From: Zantedeschia hybrid cultivar
Taxonomy: Eukaryota > Streptophyta > Magnoliopsida > Alismatales > Araceae
DNA: 64,000 nucleotides
Direction of reading: 5' to 3'
NCBI GenBank assembly: GCA_030544215.1
Contig: JARZZO010000011.1
Coordinates: 7,798,001-7,862,000 of the forward strand
Shown: positions 42,806 to 55,510 of the stretch, one piece after another
Numbering within the stretch: the first letter of the stretch is position 1
Layout: each line of letters opens with the position of its first letter
Made by a program: the position numbers and the translations under genes
The notes under the pieces: model-generated
What the model saw: the letters and a program-made list of their open reading frames with translations, nothing else
Told to the model about the DNA's origin: nothing
The model's database searches: none

Positions 42806-42878
42806 CATAATGAGGATAATGGAGAAGGTGGCAATGATGGAAGCAATGACAACTTCAGTTGGAACTGTGGTCATGAAG
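42806..42878 (+). CDS. ISA3: Isoamylase-type debranching enzyme (ISA3-like), internal exon d
   Basis: This 73-bp exon lies between CATATAG and GTCATTTT. It reads HNEDNGEGGNDGSNDNF then SWNCGHE plus one base of the next codon. KHNExNGEGGNDGxNDNxSWNCG is a conserved stretch of plant isoamylase 3 directly after the HDGF region. The donor is GT at 42879. The downstream exon (expected to start with a Gly completed by GT or similar, followed by a GETxD-like sequence) was not found up to 44965. Retrotransposon sequence fills the rest of the window. Confidence 0.9.
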
Positions 42879-44455
42879 GTCATTTTTTTAATCTTCATTT
42901 CAAATCTTTGTTCTATTAGGACATCAAAACATGTGCATAGTATAGCCACTGTTTCTCCACTGCTTTCTGGAATCATGTGCTTGGTTTTGTCTGTGTTGAC
43001 CTGCAACTAAGGGTGTAGCTAAACACAGTCATTTGGGGTCTTTCATTGGGTTGAAGCCCTCTTATCCCATGATACACTGTAATCTATGCAAATATATATA
43101 ATGGAATGAAAGGAAACTGTTAGGACAGTCCAATAAGCAGTCCCACAGTTTGTTAGAGTAACTAACACTTACTCTGAGTTCAAAAGCAGACCACTGTTAG
43201 AAGATTACATATGCTGTAAATCTCTTAAACCACAACTAAAAAAATAAAAAAATAAATAAAAATTTCCCTGCACAAAGGAACTCCATCTTCACTGTAGCTG
43301 CTATACATTTCATGTTGTGGACGTGACTTGTTTTTGCATTCTTTTTGATCCATACCATCAGCCTGCACGTGGGAACTATCTTTCAATAAACTCTGAAGTT
43401 TTCTCATTCGTTTGTCAGGTTTATTAGGACTGCCATGCTTTGATTATGTATGCCTCCACAGTTTATGCAATTAATCTGCTTGGCTTTGCTGAAGTAATTA
43501 ACCTAAAAACAGAAGCCTTCTGAATTAATTCTTCATTATAATCGGTTCATTTCCGCCTATCTTTCCGTGAACTGATCCCCTTTCTAGTGACGGACAAATC
43601 CTTCCATGTATCTACATCTCCTGGATGTCACTAAAAGATGCTTGGATGGCTTTAATTCCTTCATAAGGATGCATCAGCAGAGGAGTTGATAGAATTTAAT
43701 CTTGAGTCATTGCAGAAGATCCTTTGGATGATATCCCCTTACAAATCTCGCATTGGATTACCTTCTTTAGTGGAGATGCCCCACTATTTTCCTTTCCTTC
43801 TTTCCTATTTCTGTGCATGCACCAGCCTTGCCAGAATCACACCACATGCTGTTTACATGTATTGGGAGGCCTACTTCTTCTCATTCAAGTTCATTGCAGA
43901 GACCATCAACATTTTGAGAGGCAAGCTGGCTGTTGCATCTTTCCAAGCATATCAGTGCAAGACACAAACTTATCCCTCTCTTACTTATCCATCATAAGAG
44001 TTTTGAAGTCTGTCTGATGGGTGTATCCTTCATCTTTAGAGGAGGTGACTTTCCCGATTGAAAGAGGTCCTGGCGCATGCGCCTATTTGCTGCAACTCTT
44101 CTTAGGTTCCGAAGCATCTTTCCCGTGTAGACTCTTTTGGACCCAGCTCTGGTGTTGGGCTTCTTCTTCCTCTGCTCCAGAGATATTTTACCCTGATTTT
44201 CTTTGTGCATAATAACGTAAAACTGCATTGCTTATAGAATTGTATGTCAGAATTAACTCTTTTGGACCCCTGCTTGAATATCATTCACATGCGTCCAGTT
44301 ACCATTGCTGAATTGTGCTTCAGAATTGATTTGGATCCAAACGTAAGAACTGCACCAGTTTAACTTCAACCCTTCTATGATCAGCTACTGGCAGCACACG
44401 AGTGTGCTTCAAGTTAGCTCAAGACTTCATGTCTTTGTGTTGAACAATTTTTATG
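42879..44455 (+). other. Isoamylase intron, 5' part; no gene seen
   Basis: The next isoamylase exon was looked for and not found. Short ORFs around 43686-43997 and 44021-44212 have no recognisable domain. CTCTTTTGGACCC occurs twice (about 44127 and 44258). The intron continues through element 2 beyond the window. Confidence 0.6.
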
Positions 44456-44965
44456 AAGAAGGGAAAAAGAAGAAAAAGAAGGGGGGCATGTGAATAAAAA
44501 AGAAAAGAGAAGGGGGGCATGTGAATAAAAAAAGAAAAGAAAAGGGGGGCAGGAAAAAAGAGGAAGAGAGAGGGAAGGGGGTGGCTCCCCCCCCTCCCCT
44601 TCTTCTCTCCCCTATAAATACCCCCTAGAGGGGATGCTGTAGGGGGTTCTTTTGGAGATCTCGACGCTGCCGCCTTGTTTGGTGAAGATTCAAGCCATTG
44701 AAGCACCGCCCAAACTCCGTTCATCCCCACCTCGAAGACTCGTTGTGCGTGACACAAAAAAGATCATAAACTATTTCAATTTTGTATCAATTATAACCAT
44801 GTTAATTAAAAAAAATGATCCATTCATATTGTTTGAGTGGCGGTAGTTTAATTAAAAGAATGGTTCGTTCCTATTGGTGGAATGGCCATTAAATTTGTGA
44901 TTCACTCTTATTGGTAGAGTGACCAAAGTCTTTTCTTAGTTCATTCCTATTAGTGGAATGGCCAT
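44456..44965 (+). repeat. Possible fragment of another LTR with internal tandem repeats
   Basis: About 44478-44555 carries three A/G-rich repeats with GGGGGGCATGTGAATAAAAA. CCCCTATAAATACCCCC (44609-44625) resembles a core promoter. About 44816-44965 holds four diverged repeats of roughly 40 bp around TTCCTATTGGTGGAATGGCC. Element 2 is inserted in the last of these. A TATA box followed by short repeats suits a decayed LTR, but its ends and family could not be determined. Confidence 0.35.
44961..44965. repeat. Left target-site copy of element 2 (one side only)
   Basis: GGCCA directly precedes the LTR terminus TGTTCGCG. The matching copy would be beyond 64000, so this is a prediction from the LTR boundary. 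Confidence 0.5.
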
Positions 44966-46527
44966 GTTCGCGCGAAAGGTTTTGCCAACCCTCGTCGTTC
45001 GGGACTTGACCTAGGCATATCTATCCTCCCCTATATCGGATTATTCGGAAATCCATTTTCTTTGTTTATCTAGAGGATTATCGGTTAGTTTTATATATTT
45101 TTATCGGATTATGAGAGCTTGGGATTAGCCCTCAAGGAATCGGGGACTTCGAATCAGGCGAAGATTCGAGTATATGACCTCTCTCCACTGACCTCGGTCA
45201 GTGTTAATTACGCTGAGCGACTGCTCGGCAACCCTTGATTAACCGTCCGTATGATGCCCTTAATCATGCAAAACTACTACTATAGGCAGCACATGCATAT
45301 GCATATGAAGGCATATTTTAGGTTGAATCCCTAGCCTCACCCCGGCTCGGGGACAACTTTTATGTGATTTGGGATTGACTCCTGATTATTAAGACTGGTT
45401 CCCAGTTTAGAGAATTAATTCCAAATTGTGCGGACTGATTCCCAATTTCTAGCTCTGCAGGGACTTTTTTGTAATTTTACACCTTGAGGATTTTTATGTA
45501 ATTATGGGTGCCTTGTGAGAGCATGACATTTTGTAAGTAGATATGGGGTGGATTTTAAGGGGTTTCACACTTTATGAGGGTTGTAAGATCAATTTTAAAG
45601 GTATAAGGGGTTTTTTTGTAATTTTCCCTTAAACTGGGTTATCGAGTTTTAAGATTTGATCTTGAGGCTATTGGTGAGAAATTTTACTCATGATATGATT
45701 TTTAGGGCTTTCGGGGTTATATGTGCAAATATTATACCTAGGGGTATTTTGGTAATTTTGTATTTATATATTGTGTTCTTCGTGAACGGTTTATGTTCTT
45801 TCAGATTTTTACTTTCTGATTTCTTACTGTTTTTACTGATTTTTATTCATTTTTTTTTATTTATTTAACTAATTTAATTAATTAATTAATTAATTAATTA
45901 TTCATGTGAGGTTATCTAGATTTATTATATTTTTCCACAGATTTTTACTGTTTTCTTATGGGTTTTCCTGATTTTTAATGGTTTTTCCTGATTTTTTAAT
46001 TAATTTTCCGAATTTTATTAATTAATTAATTATAAATTATCTTTTGGGTTTAGTTATAGTTTTTATGCAGTTTTCTGAATTCATATCCTATTTGTTTAGG
46101 GGGTGAGGCTAAGAGTTAGGTTGGAGATGTACTCAAATTTCATTTAACTTTAGAAAACTATATACATATACATGTTATTATTATTGAAATGTGGTAATTA
46201 TAAAATTAAATGATACACGCATGGGCACAAAATTTCTGATATTATTTCAGCAGCATTTTGCCTTATAATAAGACTGTTTTACAAAGAAAATTCGGCAGAG
46301 CTTCCCCTTAGGATAGAACCTTAGGAGAGAGAGCTCTTCGGGACGAAAAGAACTCTCCAAATTCGCAGCAAATCCGGGTTAAGAAACCCGAATTTGGTCT
46401 TCAATTGGCAGCATTCTCCCTCCCAATTTCACCACAACCTCCCTATATGTGGGCAGCTTGTGTCCTTATAGGGTACACTTGTGGTATGCCCTTGTATCTA
46501 TCTCCTTGAATTGGAGCCTTGGGGTCC

Positions 46528-47228
46528 TATTTATAGGCCCCAAAATCTTAATTCGGTGGGGGGTGCCACCGGGATGAACCAAGGTGGGGGGTGCCACCGG
46601 TTCCACAATCTCTCCTCCCTCTCTTTATTTTTTTATTTTTCCAATAGCCAATAGGTGGCCAAGGAATGAGAGAGAGGGAGCAAATAAAGGAGAGAGAGAG
46701 GGGGGAAGTGGGCACCCCCACCGGTTCCAACCGGTGGGGGGATGGCCACCGGTTGGACCCCCCACCGGTTGGGAACCGGTGGGGGGTCTCCCCCACCGGT
46801 TTTGGGCAACCGGTGGGGGGTTCTCCCCTCCCCATGCTCCTCTTTTCCCTCCTTTTTGGTTCTTAATGAGCTTTGGGCCAGATTTTGGATTTTGGCCAAG
46901 TGTGAAAGGGGTTTAGCCCCTTGATTTCAGACTTTGGCCAAGTGTGAAAGGGGGTTTTAGGATGGGGTTTAAGAGGGTTCTTGCATGGGATTCTTAACCC
47001 ATGTGAATGGGGTTAAGATCCCTCATTAACTCCTCTTTTTCCTTTAATTTAATCCCCCACCCCCCTTCCTTTTTTTTGAATTTTTAAAGAAGAAGAGAGG
47101 GAGGGAAAGCCTCCTCCCCCCCACCGGTTTCCTTCTTGGAACCGGTGGGGGGGGGTTCCCAACCGGTGGGGGCTCCCCCCACCGGTTCCCCCTCTCTCTC
47201 TCCTCCCTCCTCTTTGCCTATTTAAATA
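46528..47228. promoter_or_regulatory. Putative bidirectional LTR promoter of element 2
   Basis: TATAAATA on the - strand (46528-46535) and TATTTAAATA on the + strand (47219-47228) flank ACCGGT-rich islands (about 46558-46820 and 47120-47190). Conservation of both boxes and of the palindromes in a diverged LTR supports function, but activity is inferred. Confidence 0.55.
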
Positions 47229-47254
47229 AGGGGGAGTGAGAGAGAGGGGTCCAC

Positions 47255-47991
47255 CTTCTTCTCTTGCCATTTTGGGAATCCTGGAGATTTCTTCCCCCTT
47301 TTGGCAGATTTAGGCCCTCTTTGTGAGCTGGTTTTGGGCCCATTTGAGCTCCCTATTGGGCCTCCTTATTGGGCCACCCATTGGGCCTGCCTCCCTTGCT
47401 ATTGGGCCCCTATTGAAGGTCATTTTGAGCAAGTTTGGAGAGCATTTTAGCCCCATTCCGGGACTGATTTGGGCCTGCTAGGGGTGCCTCTTGGGCTTCT
47501 TTTTGGGCTCCCCCATTGGGCCATTTATTGGGCCTAACTTTCCCGATATTGGGCCTCCGTTTCGGGGCCGATCTAGGTAATTTCCGGAACTGGTTTTACC
47601 TTATTTCGGGACAGATTCCAGCCCACTTTTGGGACTGAACTTGGGCCCATTTAGGGGCTTATTGGGCCACATGTTGACCCCACCCATAGGGCTACTTATT
47701 GGGCCTATCTCCCCCACTATTGGGCCTCCATTTCGGAGCCATTTTGGGGGAGTTCTAGGACTGATTTTGCCCCATTTCGGGACAGATTTTAGTCCACCTT
47801 GGGACTGATTTTGACCCTTGTTTTGCAGCGTTCGGGGTCCCATTTATCGCTGCATTTTGGGGTCTCCCATCGGGTCCCATTATCGAGCATTGCAAGGGCG
47901 GTTCGGGAGCTGATTTCGGGAGCCGAAGCAAGCAACTTGGGGCTGCCTCAGGCTCCTAAAAAAAAATCTGATTAAGGCCTTCGTGGCCTAG
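47255..47991 (+). other. Putative LTR-derived leader exon of the antisense PMD gene, element 2
   Basis: The leader would start about 30 bp after TATTTAAATA and end at GTGGCCTAG/GTATGTCT (intron from 47992). The acceptor is TTTTTCCACAG ending at 49125, 23 bp before ATG 49149. The start is estimated. Confidence 0.45.
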
Positions 47992-48238
47992 GTATGTCTT
48001 CTACTCCGCTGCCCTCGCAATACGAGCCCGTGGTTCCTTATGGATTTCTAGTATTCCCCCATATCATAGGCATGCACTTTATTTTGCATGACATGGTCCT
48101 TCATGAACATGTTGTCATGCCTATGTATGTGTATTCTCCCATGGGAATTTCACATCGACGCGAGCATGCGTCATATATGTATACTCGCACAATGCAAATC
48201 TGCATATCTGTATGTGAGATTATTTTTCGGGTTCAACA

Positions 48239-48251
48239 AATGCCCCCCACG
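48239..48251 (-). other. Polypurine tract of element 2
   Basis: The - strand reads GTGGGGGGCATT directly before the 3' LTR. The sequence up to 49125 is the first intron of the PMD gene and shows no other gene. Confidence 0.7.
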
Positions 48252-49148
48252 GGAGGCTCGCCGAAGACGGAGTCAAAGGCGGGCGTCCCGTGCATCGTTC
48301 CATATACATATCTATTCATGGCCATGGGCATATATGAACATATATATGTATATATATTTTTCTTTTGTATATGTCCCGAGGGATTCTTTTCATGTCATGC
48401 CCTGACGATATTTTGCCAATCTCCCCATCTTGCTCAATATGGTTCGAGCGTATGCAGATTTTTAGGAGAGTAGCAATGTCGTCCCATATTCTTCGTGCAA
48501 CCAATTGCATGATTTGCCATTTGTGGGTTCGGATACTCTATGTATTTTGGTACTCGAGTGGTCCAACGTTACCCCAGGAGCCTTGTCTTTATGACTTTGC
48601 AACCTTCTGAGGACGTTCGGAACTATGAAATTTCCTTTATATTTGGATCCTCTTGGCCTTTGTGACTTGGAGGGTCCTCATAAGAGTGACATCATCGGAT
48701 TGTTCGACACGTTGCTCGGTCCCGAATACCTCTTGGCCTTTGTGACTTGGAGATTGGTTGGGAACATGGAGCGGGTCACTCAATCCTGATGATGTTATTC
48801 TTATTCAAAGGATATTAGTACCTTTTTCTTTTTTTCGGCATTTCCGAGAGTCTTATGCAAGACATTCCGGATTGGCCAAGTATCCGCCATTAAGGCACAT
48901 ATATGGGGGCATGATATGGATGTTGTGTTAGCATTAGCACTTCATCTTTTTTATCGTTCGGGCATTTCTAAGGGCCCTACACGAGACATTCCGAATTAGC
49001 CGCATTTTTTGCCATTTGTTGGCAATATATAAGCTTTGCTGCATTATCCTGACTTCCTGTCGGGATTTAGTTGTATCATCTGCTTTGTGCATTATTTTGA
49101 TATGTATGTCTTTGTTTTTCCACAGGCTGTTATTCCTGTCTCATTATT

Positions 49149-52100
49149 ATGGCCGCACTTGGCGATTCCTCCCACGAGGGTCCTCAAGAGGAGGAGATTG
49201 CTTATTCAGATGCGGGGTTCCGCTGGGTGGCTCAGCCACATTTGCGGATCACTATTGAAGATGATGTCCCCATTCGCTACGAAAGCATATATAGAGACGG
49301 GGAATTCTTCTATTTCTTGCGGGGCGAGACCGCCCGGCATCTTCCCTCAGATCTTTCCATCTACGAGCTGCTCCGATCATTTATTTATGTTGAAGATGGG
49401 GTCGAAAGACCACTATCTCCTGTGGAGCGCCGCGACCTGGAGCGTGCCATTCTATTGGACCGAGACAATATGGAGGGGTTGCTCCCCTTTTCATATCCGG
49501 CCTTCCCTCTTGCTGTTGACCGATTGTGGGAGTTTCCTACTCCCGAACAGATGGGGCCCATCCGGGCTATTCTTCGGGTCCACGACATCAGCCGGATCTA
49601 CTCACCAGCTATGTGGACGAGAGCAGGAAGTCGTCCTCTTGAGGCCGCCCGACACCCTCAGGGGGTGTTTCTGACCGAGGCGGAGGAAGGTTCCATACAT
49701 GACTCGTCCGATTTCAGCATACTATTATCGGACATATGTCGGGGCGTTCGCCCCGCATGGGATGCCCGTCTCCAGATCAGGAGTTCCCACGTCTTCCGCC
49801 TGGGGGCTACAGAGTGACTTTTGCACATATTGAAGCATCACCGGCCAATCCTTGACAGAGCCGGTATATATGAGGCTGTTTCAGCGGCTCAGTATGATTA
49901 TCCCTGCCATCATGACTTTATTCAGGCGATCGCCGAGCGGTATATTCGCGATACTAATACTATCGCGACTGTTGAAGGCGAGACCGCCATCGACCTCTGG
50001 GCCTTACATCGGATTTCAGCTTTGCCGATTGTAGGGGAGCCTTATGAAGAGGGAGTGTTAGATGAGTTCCATCGTAGCACTACTGACGGTGCGGGGAACT
50101 ATGTTACTCCCTATTGCTACAGGTATTTGCTGAAGGTATGGCGGGACTTATCCAAAGCCAAGCGCGCCGCATCGTCCTCCGCTGGGGGGAGTTCTTCAGG
50201 CCCAGGGAAGGTATCACCAGCTGCCTGGGTCAGATTCTTCTTTGGAGGGCCGTTCCGCTATCATCGAGGCTTTGCCAGCATCTTCGACGAACGGGTCCCT
50301 TCTATTTTGTCCCATAGGGACATACCTCGCAGGGGCATTATCATTGCACCGGAGCACCAGTCTGAGAATCCCTGGGGCCTTGATGACATCACTTATGTGG
50401 CGGCTTATCTAGCATACTGGCTAGTTACTTTTGCTGTCCCGTACGGGGACGAGGGGGCTTTGCGGCCCGAGGTTTTACTAGCGGCTTCCCGACTTGCAGC
50501 GGGGACCCGCCTTGCTATCGCGCCGGCGGCACTTGCCAGCATATATCACTCTTTTGGGGCCCTTTGCAGCTCGGCTATCCCAAATTCATGTTCAGTGGTG
50601 ATGGCCACTCATTATGTCAGCGCCTGGGCGGGGCTTCTGCTTCCAGGTTATTCTCCCCTTGGCAGGGAAATGGACCTTTCACTGCCTACCGTGCTTCGAC
50701 TGGCAAGCCAGCCTGCCAGCCAAGGGACGGGTCAGCTTTCTTATGTCCGTGCAGCTTTGAGTTTTATACCCTTCGGCTCTCCCCGGAAGCTGGATTTTGA
50801 CCATTCCTCGCGGAACTTCCGGCCATATCTCGACAGAGGAGGGGCCGCCGACCGAGCTTGGTTTGACCCATGGATGGGCCGTATGGGCCATAATGGCGCT
50901 GCATTAGATGGGTGGACTCTGAGCACTCGCCCATCCTTGCTCATATTGAAGAAAGGGCGAGACGTCATTCTGGAGCCTTATTATCCGAACCGCTTTGCGC
51001 GGAATTTTGGCTATGATCAGATGATCCCCTCCAGTCTTGCCTTTGCCGAGCCGCCTCGGGTATATCAGAAGCGGAAGAGCCATCTTGTCGCCCGACTATG
51101 GTGGAATTACTTCCAGCATCAAAATTCGTTCGGCCCAGTGGCAGTACCTCCCCCCACTCATGAAGGGGGTATGACTGTTTCCTTTGCTGCTTGGTGGCAC
51201 AAGAACCAAGGGGAGTTGCGGCTCAGACCCGATCCCGAGCAGACGAGGAGTTCTTCTCAGGCTAAGTCCACCAAAGGACTCGGCCGACATACATATAAGG
51301 GCCGAGCTGGCCCATCGGCGCCGAAGACGAAGAAGAAGAAGGGCGGCGAGGATGATGGCTTCTATGAGCTCGCCGCTCCAGGGTATATATGGACTCATCA
51401 GTTCCTGGCGGACTGCAAAATCCCCAGAAGATTTGAGCACAGTACCCGGCTGCCCGTAGGCAGTTTCAATGGAGATCCTGCCAGAGATTGGCTATGTTAT
51501 CTCAGCCGCATGCTTGCTTGCTTTGGCCCTCGCCGCGAGGCTTTCCTGATATTGCGGGCCGAGACCGTCGGCGACGTTTGGCGGGTAATGGAGCAAGCGG
51601 CGACCCAGTTAGGGATGCCTTTTGATTCCCTCATACCCAAACTGCCGAGGTCTTTTGCCGCAGCAGGTATTCCATTTCTATATTCTTTCATTGTTTCTCT
51701 TTATTGTGGATATGGATCGCATTTACCTTACTCTCCTTATTTTATAGGAGATGTTGTCTCTCCTTTGCCCGCGGCTCCTGGAGGATCTCTCGCACATCAG
51801 GCGCCTGAGGGAGAGCCTCACGTCCCTGCTGAGGAGGTGGCTGCGCCCTCTGCCAGCATCGGCCCTACATCGGAGATGCAACTCCTAGTGGCCGCCGCGA
51901 AACAGGCAGCTCGGAGGAAGCGAGCGGCCGAAGGTGAGACGGAGGGTCGATTGGTTCGGCCCCGACTGTCTCCTACCCCTCCGTCGGCTCCGGTACCTAT
52001 CGAGAGGCCACCTTCGCCTATCGGTAAGAAACTTGCTGGCTTCTTTTGTTTTGAGGATTAATTCTCCTTTTGAATATGGCTTCTTATGCTGTACATATTT

Positions 52101-54182
52101 TTCCCTTTATATCAGAGGAAGGCGAATTTATCGGTGGGAAAGAGTCCCAGGCGGCTATGGAGCCTATCGCCGGCGGAGTCCCGCTTACAACAGGTGGGGC
52201 TGATCGGGCACCTCATCTTTGTATGCTTGTATTTCTATTTTTGCCATATTTAGAAGGGTCTCATTATTCCCATTTTTCAGGAGCCTATGTTCCCGAGCCT
52301 CCCGCTCAGGATCCCGTTAGGCTAGCTTCGCCGGCCGTTGCGGAGGTATGCGGATATATGCATATATGTGTTGGCCAGTCGGTTTTCATCCCCTGCTGGG
52401 AATGACTGCGGTTCTAATCATTCTCCCTTTTTGCTTTTTGCAGGAGAACGCGACTATAGCTGCAAATGTCGCTTTGGGCAACGATGAGGAGCTGGGGGAC
52501 CTTAATTGGGCCGACTACGAGCCCTATAGGTCGGATGTTCCTCTGGTCGACCAGCTCTACCATGAACTCTTGGATGACCGGGGCCGTTTCGGTAATATAG
52601 AGCTTTTTGCCGACATATCGCAGCCTCTATGGCTTTTTGCCTTGCACCGGGTCTGATTTTTTTTGATCTTTTCTCTATGCAGATTTTACTTTTGAGGAGC
52701 TGATGCGTTCAGCCTCCAGCCATTCAGGCTCCTCATTCATGAAGGGCCTGGTAGGGGACTCGACCGCTCCCCCTGCAGTGGATAGTCCTCCTCTCGAGGG
52801 TAAGTTATATTTGTTTTGATCTTCATGGCATTCTTATCCACCTTGTTTTCTTCTGGTAACTAATATCAAATTTTTGTGTTGCAGAAGTTGTTGGAATGAC
52901 GCCAACTGCGGCTGCCTCTCCTTCCGTCGCTCCTCTTTTGGAGGACGACCCGGCTGCCCCTCTTGCGATTTTCTCGGCAGAGGGGGAGCCTGCAGAGACT
53001 GAGGCTGCTCAACAAGAGCCCGCGGCTTCACCAGCAGGTGGATCTATTCTCTTTGCCCCGTGCTTAAGACTGCACAAATTATGTCTTTATTTTCCTTTTT
53101 GACTATATCTCTTTTGCCTGTCTTTATCTCTTGGCACAGATGCCCTCCCTGTGCTCACCCAAAGGTGGGAACGCCGGGACGGGGTCAGATCAGCCCCTGA
53201 GCTTCTTTCAGGAGGCATTGAGGGACTAGCAGCATCAGCGGCACGTGTCAGAGCTAGGTCTCTCCCAATTTGCTTCAGCCATGTCCCAGCCGTCGAGAAC
53301 ATTGCCACCTTAGCAGGTATGAAGCTTCTTATCCCTTATTGTTTCTTCATCAAATATTATCGGGTATTGACCCTACTTCTATTATGCAGCTTGGAGGGCT
53401 TCACTGCCTGACTCTCCGGCTCGTTCAGGGGACACCGCCCCTCTTTCTTGCTCGGGGGGAACTCCGTGGACCCCTCGGGTTGGGGAACCGGCATATACTT
53501 CGACCGAGCTGCTCGATTATTCTGGAGATGAGGGCGAGCCCGAGGTTGCTTACCCATTCGCCTTTGACCGGATGGTTGATTCCCCGACATGGAGTGGCTC
53601 TACGGCCAAGCTATCGCCGTCGTGTCACTCGGGGGATACCGAGTCCCTTTTTGCCTCTCCCGTGAAAGATGGGAAAGTGGGTTCTCCCTACCCTGAGGAG
53701 GCAGCGGAGTCAGGTAGCATCCATTTTTTCCTTCATTTCATTGCCGGTATCATTCGTCGACGCTATCATTTCAACCTCGGTCTTATAGTATCCTCTTTCT
53801 TTTTGTCTTATCAGGTGGGGAAGGCCCTGATGACTCTGCCGCACATGCTGCCCAACGGGCTCAACTGCGGGCTGAGCTGGAGTCCGCCCTCGAGGATGTG
53901 GCCGCTCGAACTGCAGAAGTTTCCGAACTCCGAGCCGATAGAGAGACACTGGATTCCAGTATTGCTGAAGCGAGGTCTCAAGTCTCCGCTCTCCGTCTTC
54001 AGTTAGAAGAATTGGAGAGGGGCCTGGAAGAGGGTGTCGAGCAAGTGGCGACCCTTGACCGCCGTCTGGACGAACTCACCCGAGAGCGAGCCGCGTCGGT
54101 GGACAGGGTTGAGGCTCTCCGTCTTTTGTTGGATGCCTCGCAGGCTTTAGTGGTGCGGGAGCCGACTCCGACTCGGGACTAG
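49149..54182 (+). pseudogene. Antisense PMD cargo gene of element 2, spliced, one in-frame stop
   Basis: Coding exons: 49149-51666, 51748-52023, 52116-52193, 52281-52345, 52444-52591, 52683-52799, 52885-53037, 53140-53316, 53390-53713 and 53815-54182. Exons 2 to 10 have exactly the lengths found in element 1 (276, 78, 65, 148, 117, 153, 177, 324, 368 bp). Exon 1 is 9 bp longer because of an in-frame insertion. The total is 4,224 nt, giving 1,407 residues. A single TGA at 49815-49817 replaces the TGG of element 1 just before the PMD core (GETAIDLWALHRI, LPIVGEPYEE). The C-terminal exon encodes a coiled coil (AEARSQVSALRLQLEELERG and following heptads). Intron 51667-51747 is 81 bp and happens to be open in frame, but its GT..AG ends and absence of coding conservation mark it as an intron. 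Function is unknown; a nuclear role in silencing or anti-silencing would fit the domain family but is speculation. Confidence 0.83.
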
Positions 54183-54296
54183 TTATCGGGGCTCCCTCTC
54201 CCTCTTTTTGACCTTGGCATTGTTTCATTTTGAAACGCATATTTGAGTTACCCCGAGGGCTTGTCTCGGGCTTCCATCTCGCGGTCATTTATATGA

Positions 54297-54342
<46 letters not shown>

Positions 54343-54711
54343 TTGGACATGGTATTCATCTTCTCTTTTTCTCTCTTTTTTTTTTTTCCAAACCAATGCC
54401 AGTGCCCTTTCGGGTTTTCACCGACACTGGCCCCCTCTTACTTTTGCCTGCACGCCCCTGCGGGTTTTCATGCAGCGGGGTTACCCGATTTTGCCTAAGG
54501 CGTCCTTCCGGGTTTTTTTTTTTTTTTTTTAAGAAAATTCTAACTACTATTAAATATAGGACTATTGTTAAGTATAAATATAAATATATAGCATAACTGA
54601 CCCAACAGTTATTGGGGGAGTATACAATACGAGAACTTGATATAATATGGGTATATGGATAGGGTTATCTATGGTTTAATGTTCCTCGTGAGTGAAACAT
54701 GAATTTCAGGA
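54183..54711 (+). other. 3' flank of the PMD gene, element 2
   Basis: It contains a run of 40 T (54301-54340) and repeats of CCCTTTCGGGTTTTCACC type (about 54400-54515), as after the PMD gene of element 1. No gene was seen. Confidence 0.6.
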
Positions 54712-55510
54712 TTTAATGCCTCCCGCCGGCGAGTATGAATTTCAGGATATAAAACCTCCTGTAGGCGAATAGGGATTATGAATCTCCAGGACATCGAGCC
54801 TCCTGTAGGCGAATATGAAATATGAATTTTCAGGATATAAAGCCTCCTGTGGGCAGATATGGAACATGAATTCCCAGGATGTGAAGCCTCCCGTAGGCGA
54901 ATATGAAATATGAATTTCCAGGATATGAAGCCTCCCGTAGGCGAATATGAAATATGAAATTCCAGGATATAAAGCCTCCTGTAGGCGGATATGAATTTCC
55001 AGGATATAAAGCCTCTTGTGGGCGAATATGAATTTCCAGGATATAAAGCCTCCCGTAGGCGAATATGAAATATGAATTTCCAGGATATAAAGCCTCCTGT
55101 AGGCGAATATGAAATATGAATTTTCAGGATATAAAGCCTCCTGTGGGCGGATATGAAATATGAATTTCCAGGATATAAAGCCTCCTGTGGGCGAATATGA
55201 ATTTCCAGGATATAAAGCCTCCCGTAGGCGAATATGAAATATGAATTTCCAAGATATAAAGCCTCATGTAGGCGGATATGAAATATGAATTTTCAAGATA
55301 TAAAGCCTCCTGTGGGCGAATATGAATTATGAATTTCCAGGATATAAAGCCTCCCGTAGGCGAATATGAAATATGAATTTCCAGGATATAAAGCCTCCCG
55401 TAGGCGAATATGAAATATGAATTTCCAGGATATAAAGCCTCCTGTAGGCAAATATGAAATATGAATTTCCAGGATATAAAGCCTCCCGTAGGCGAATATG
55501 AAATATGAGT
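54712..55510. repeat. Tandem array 1 of element 2 (about 37- and 45-bp units)
   Basis: About 18 units share AGGATATAAAGCCTCC then (T/C)GTAGGCGAATATGA. Many units carry an extra AATATGA, making two unit lengths. The array is homologous to 19137-19905 but not unit-for-unit alignable by eye. Confidence 0.94.

Larger units (their letters stand above)
44966..48238 (-). repeat. LTR of element 2 (3' LTR in element orientation)
   Basis: This 3,273-bp LTR runs from TGTTCGCGCGAAAGG to GGGTTCAACA on the + strand, homologous to both LTRs of element 1. The TTGGGCC-rich block (about 47320-47760) has three diverged units of about 170 bp, compared with two in element 1. It has the AATT run (about 45870-45900) and the divergent TATA boxes. 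Confidence 0.95.

Noticed and set aside
43686..44212. Possible next isoamylase exon or independent gene
   Set aside because: Translations in all forward frames lack the expected sequence after SWNCGHEG, and no suitable acceptor and donor pair surrounds a conserved block.
51667..51747. Continuous coding through 49821-52061 in element 2, without splicing
   Set aside because: The 81-bp segment has GT..AG ends, and its counterpart in element 1 (16049-16128) is 80 bp, so reading through would shift the frame there. Splicing keeps the frame in both.
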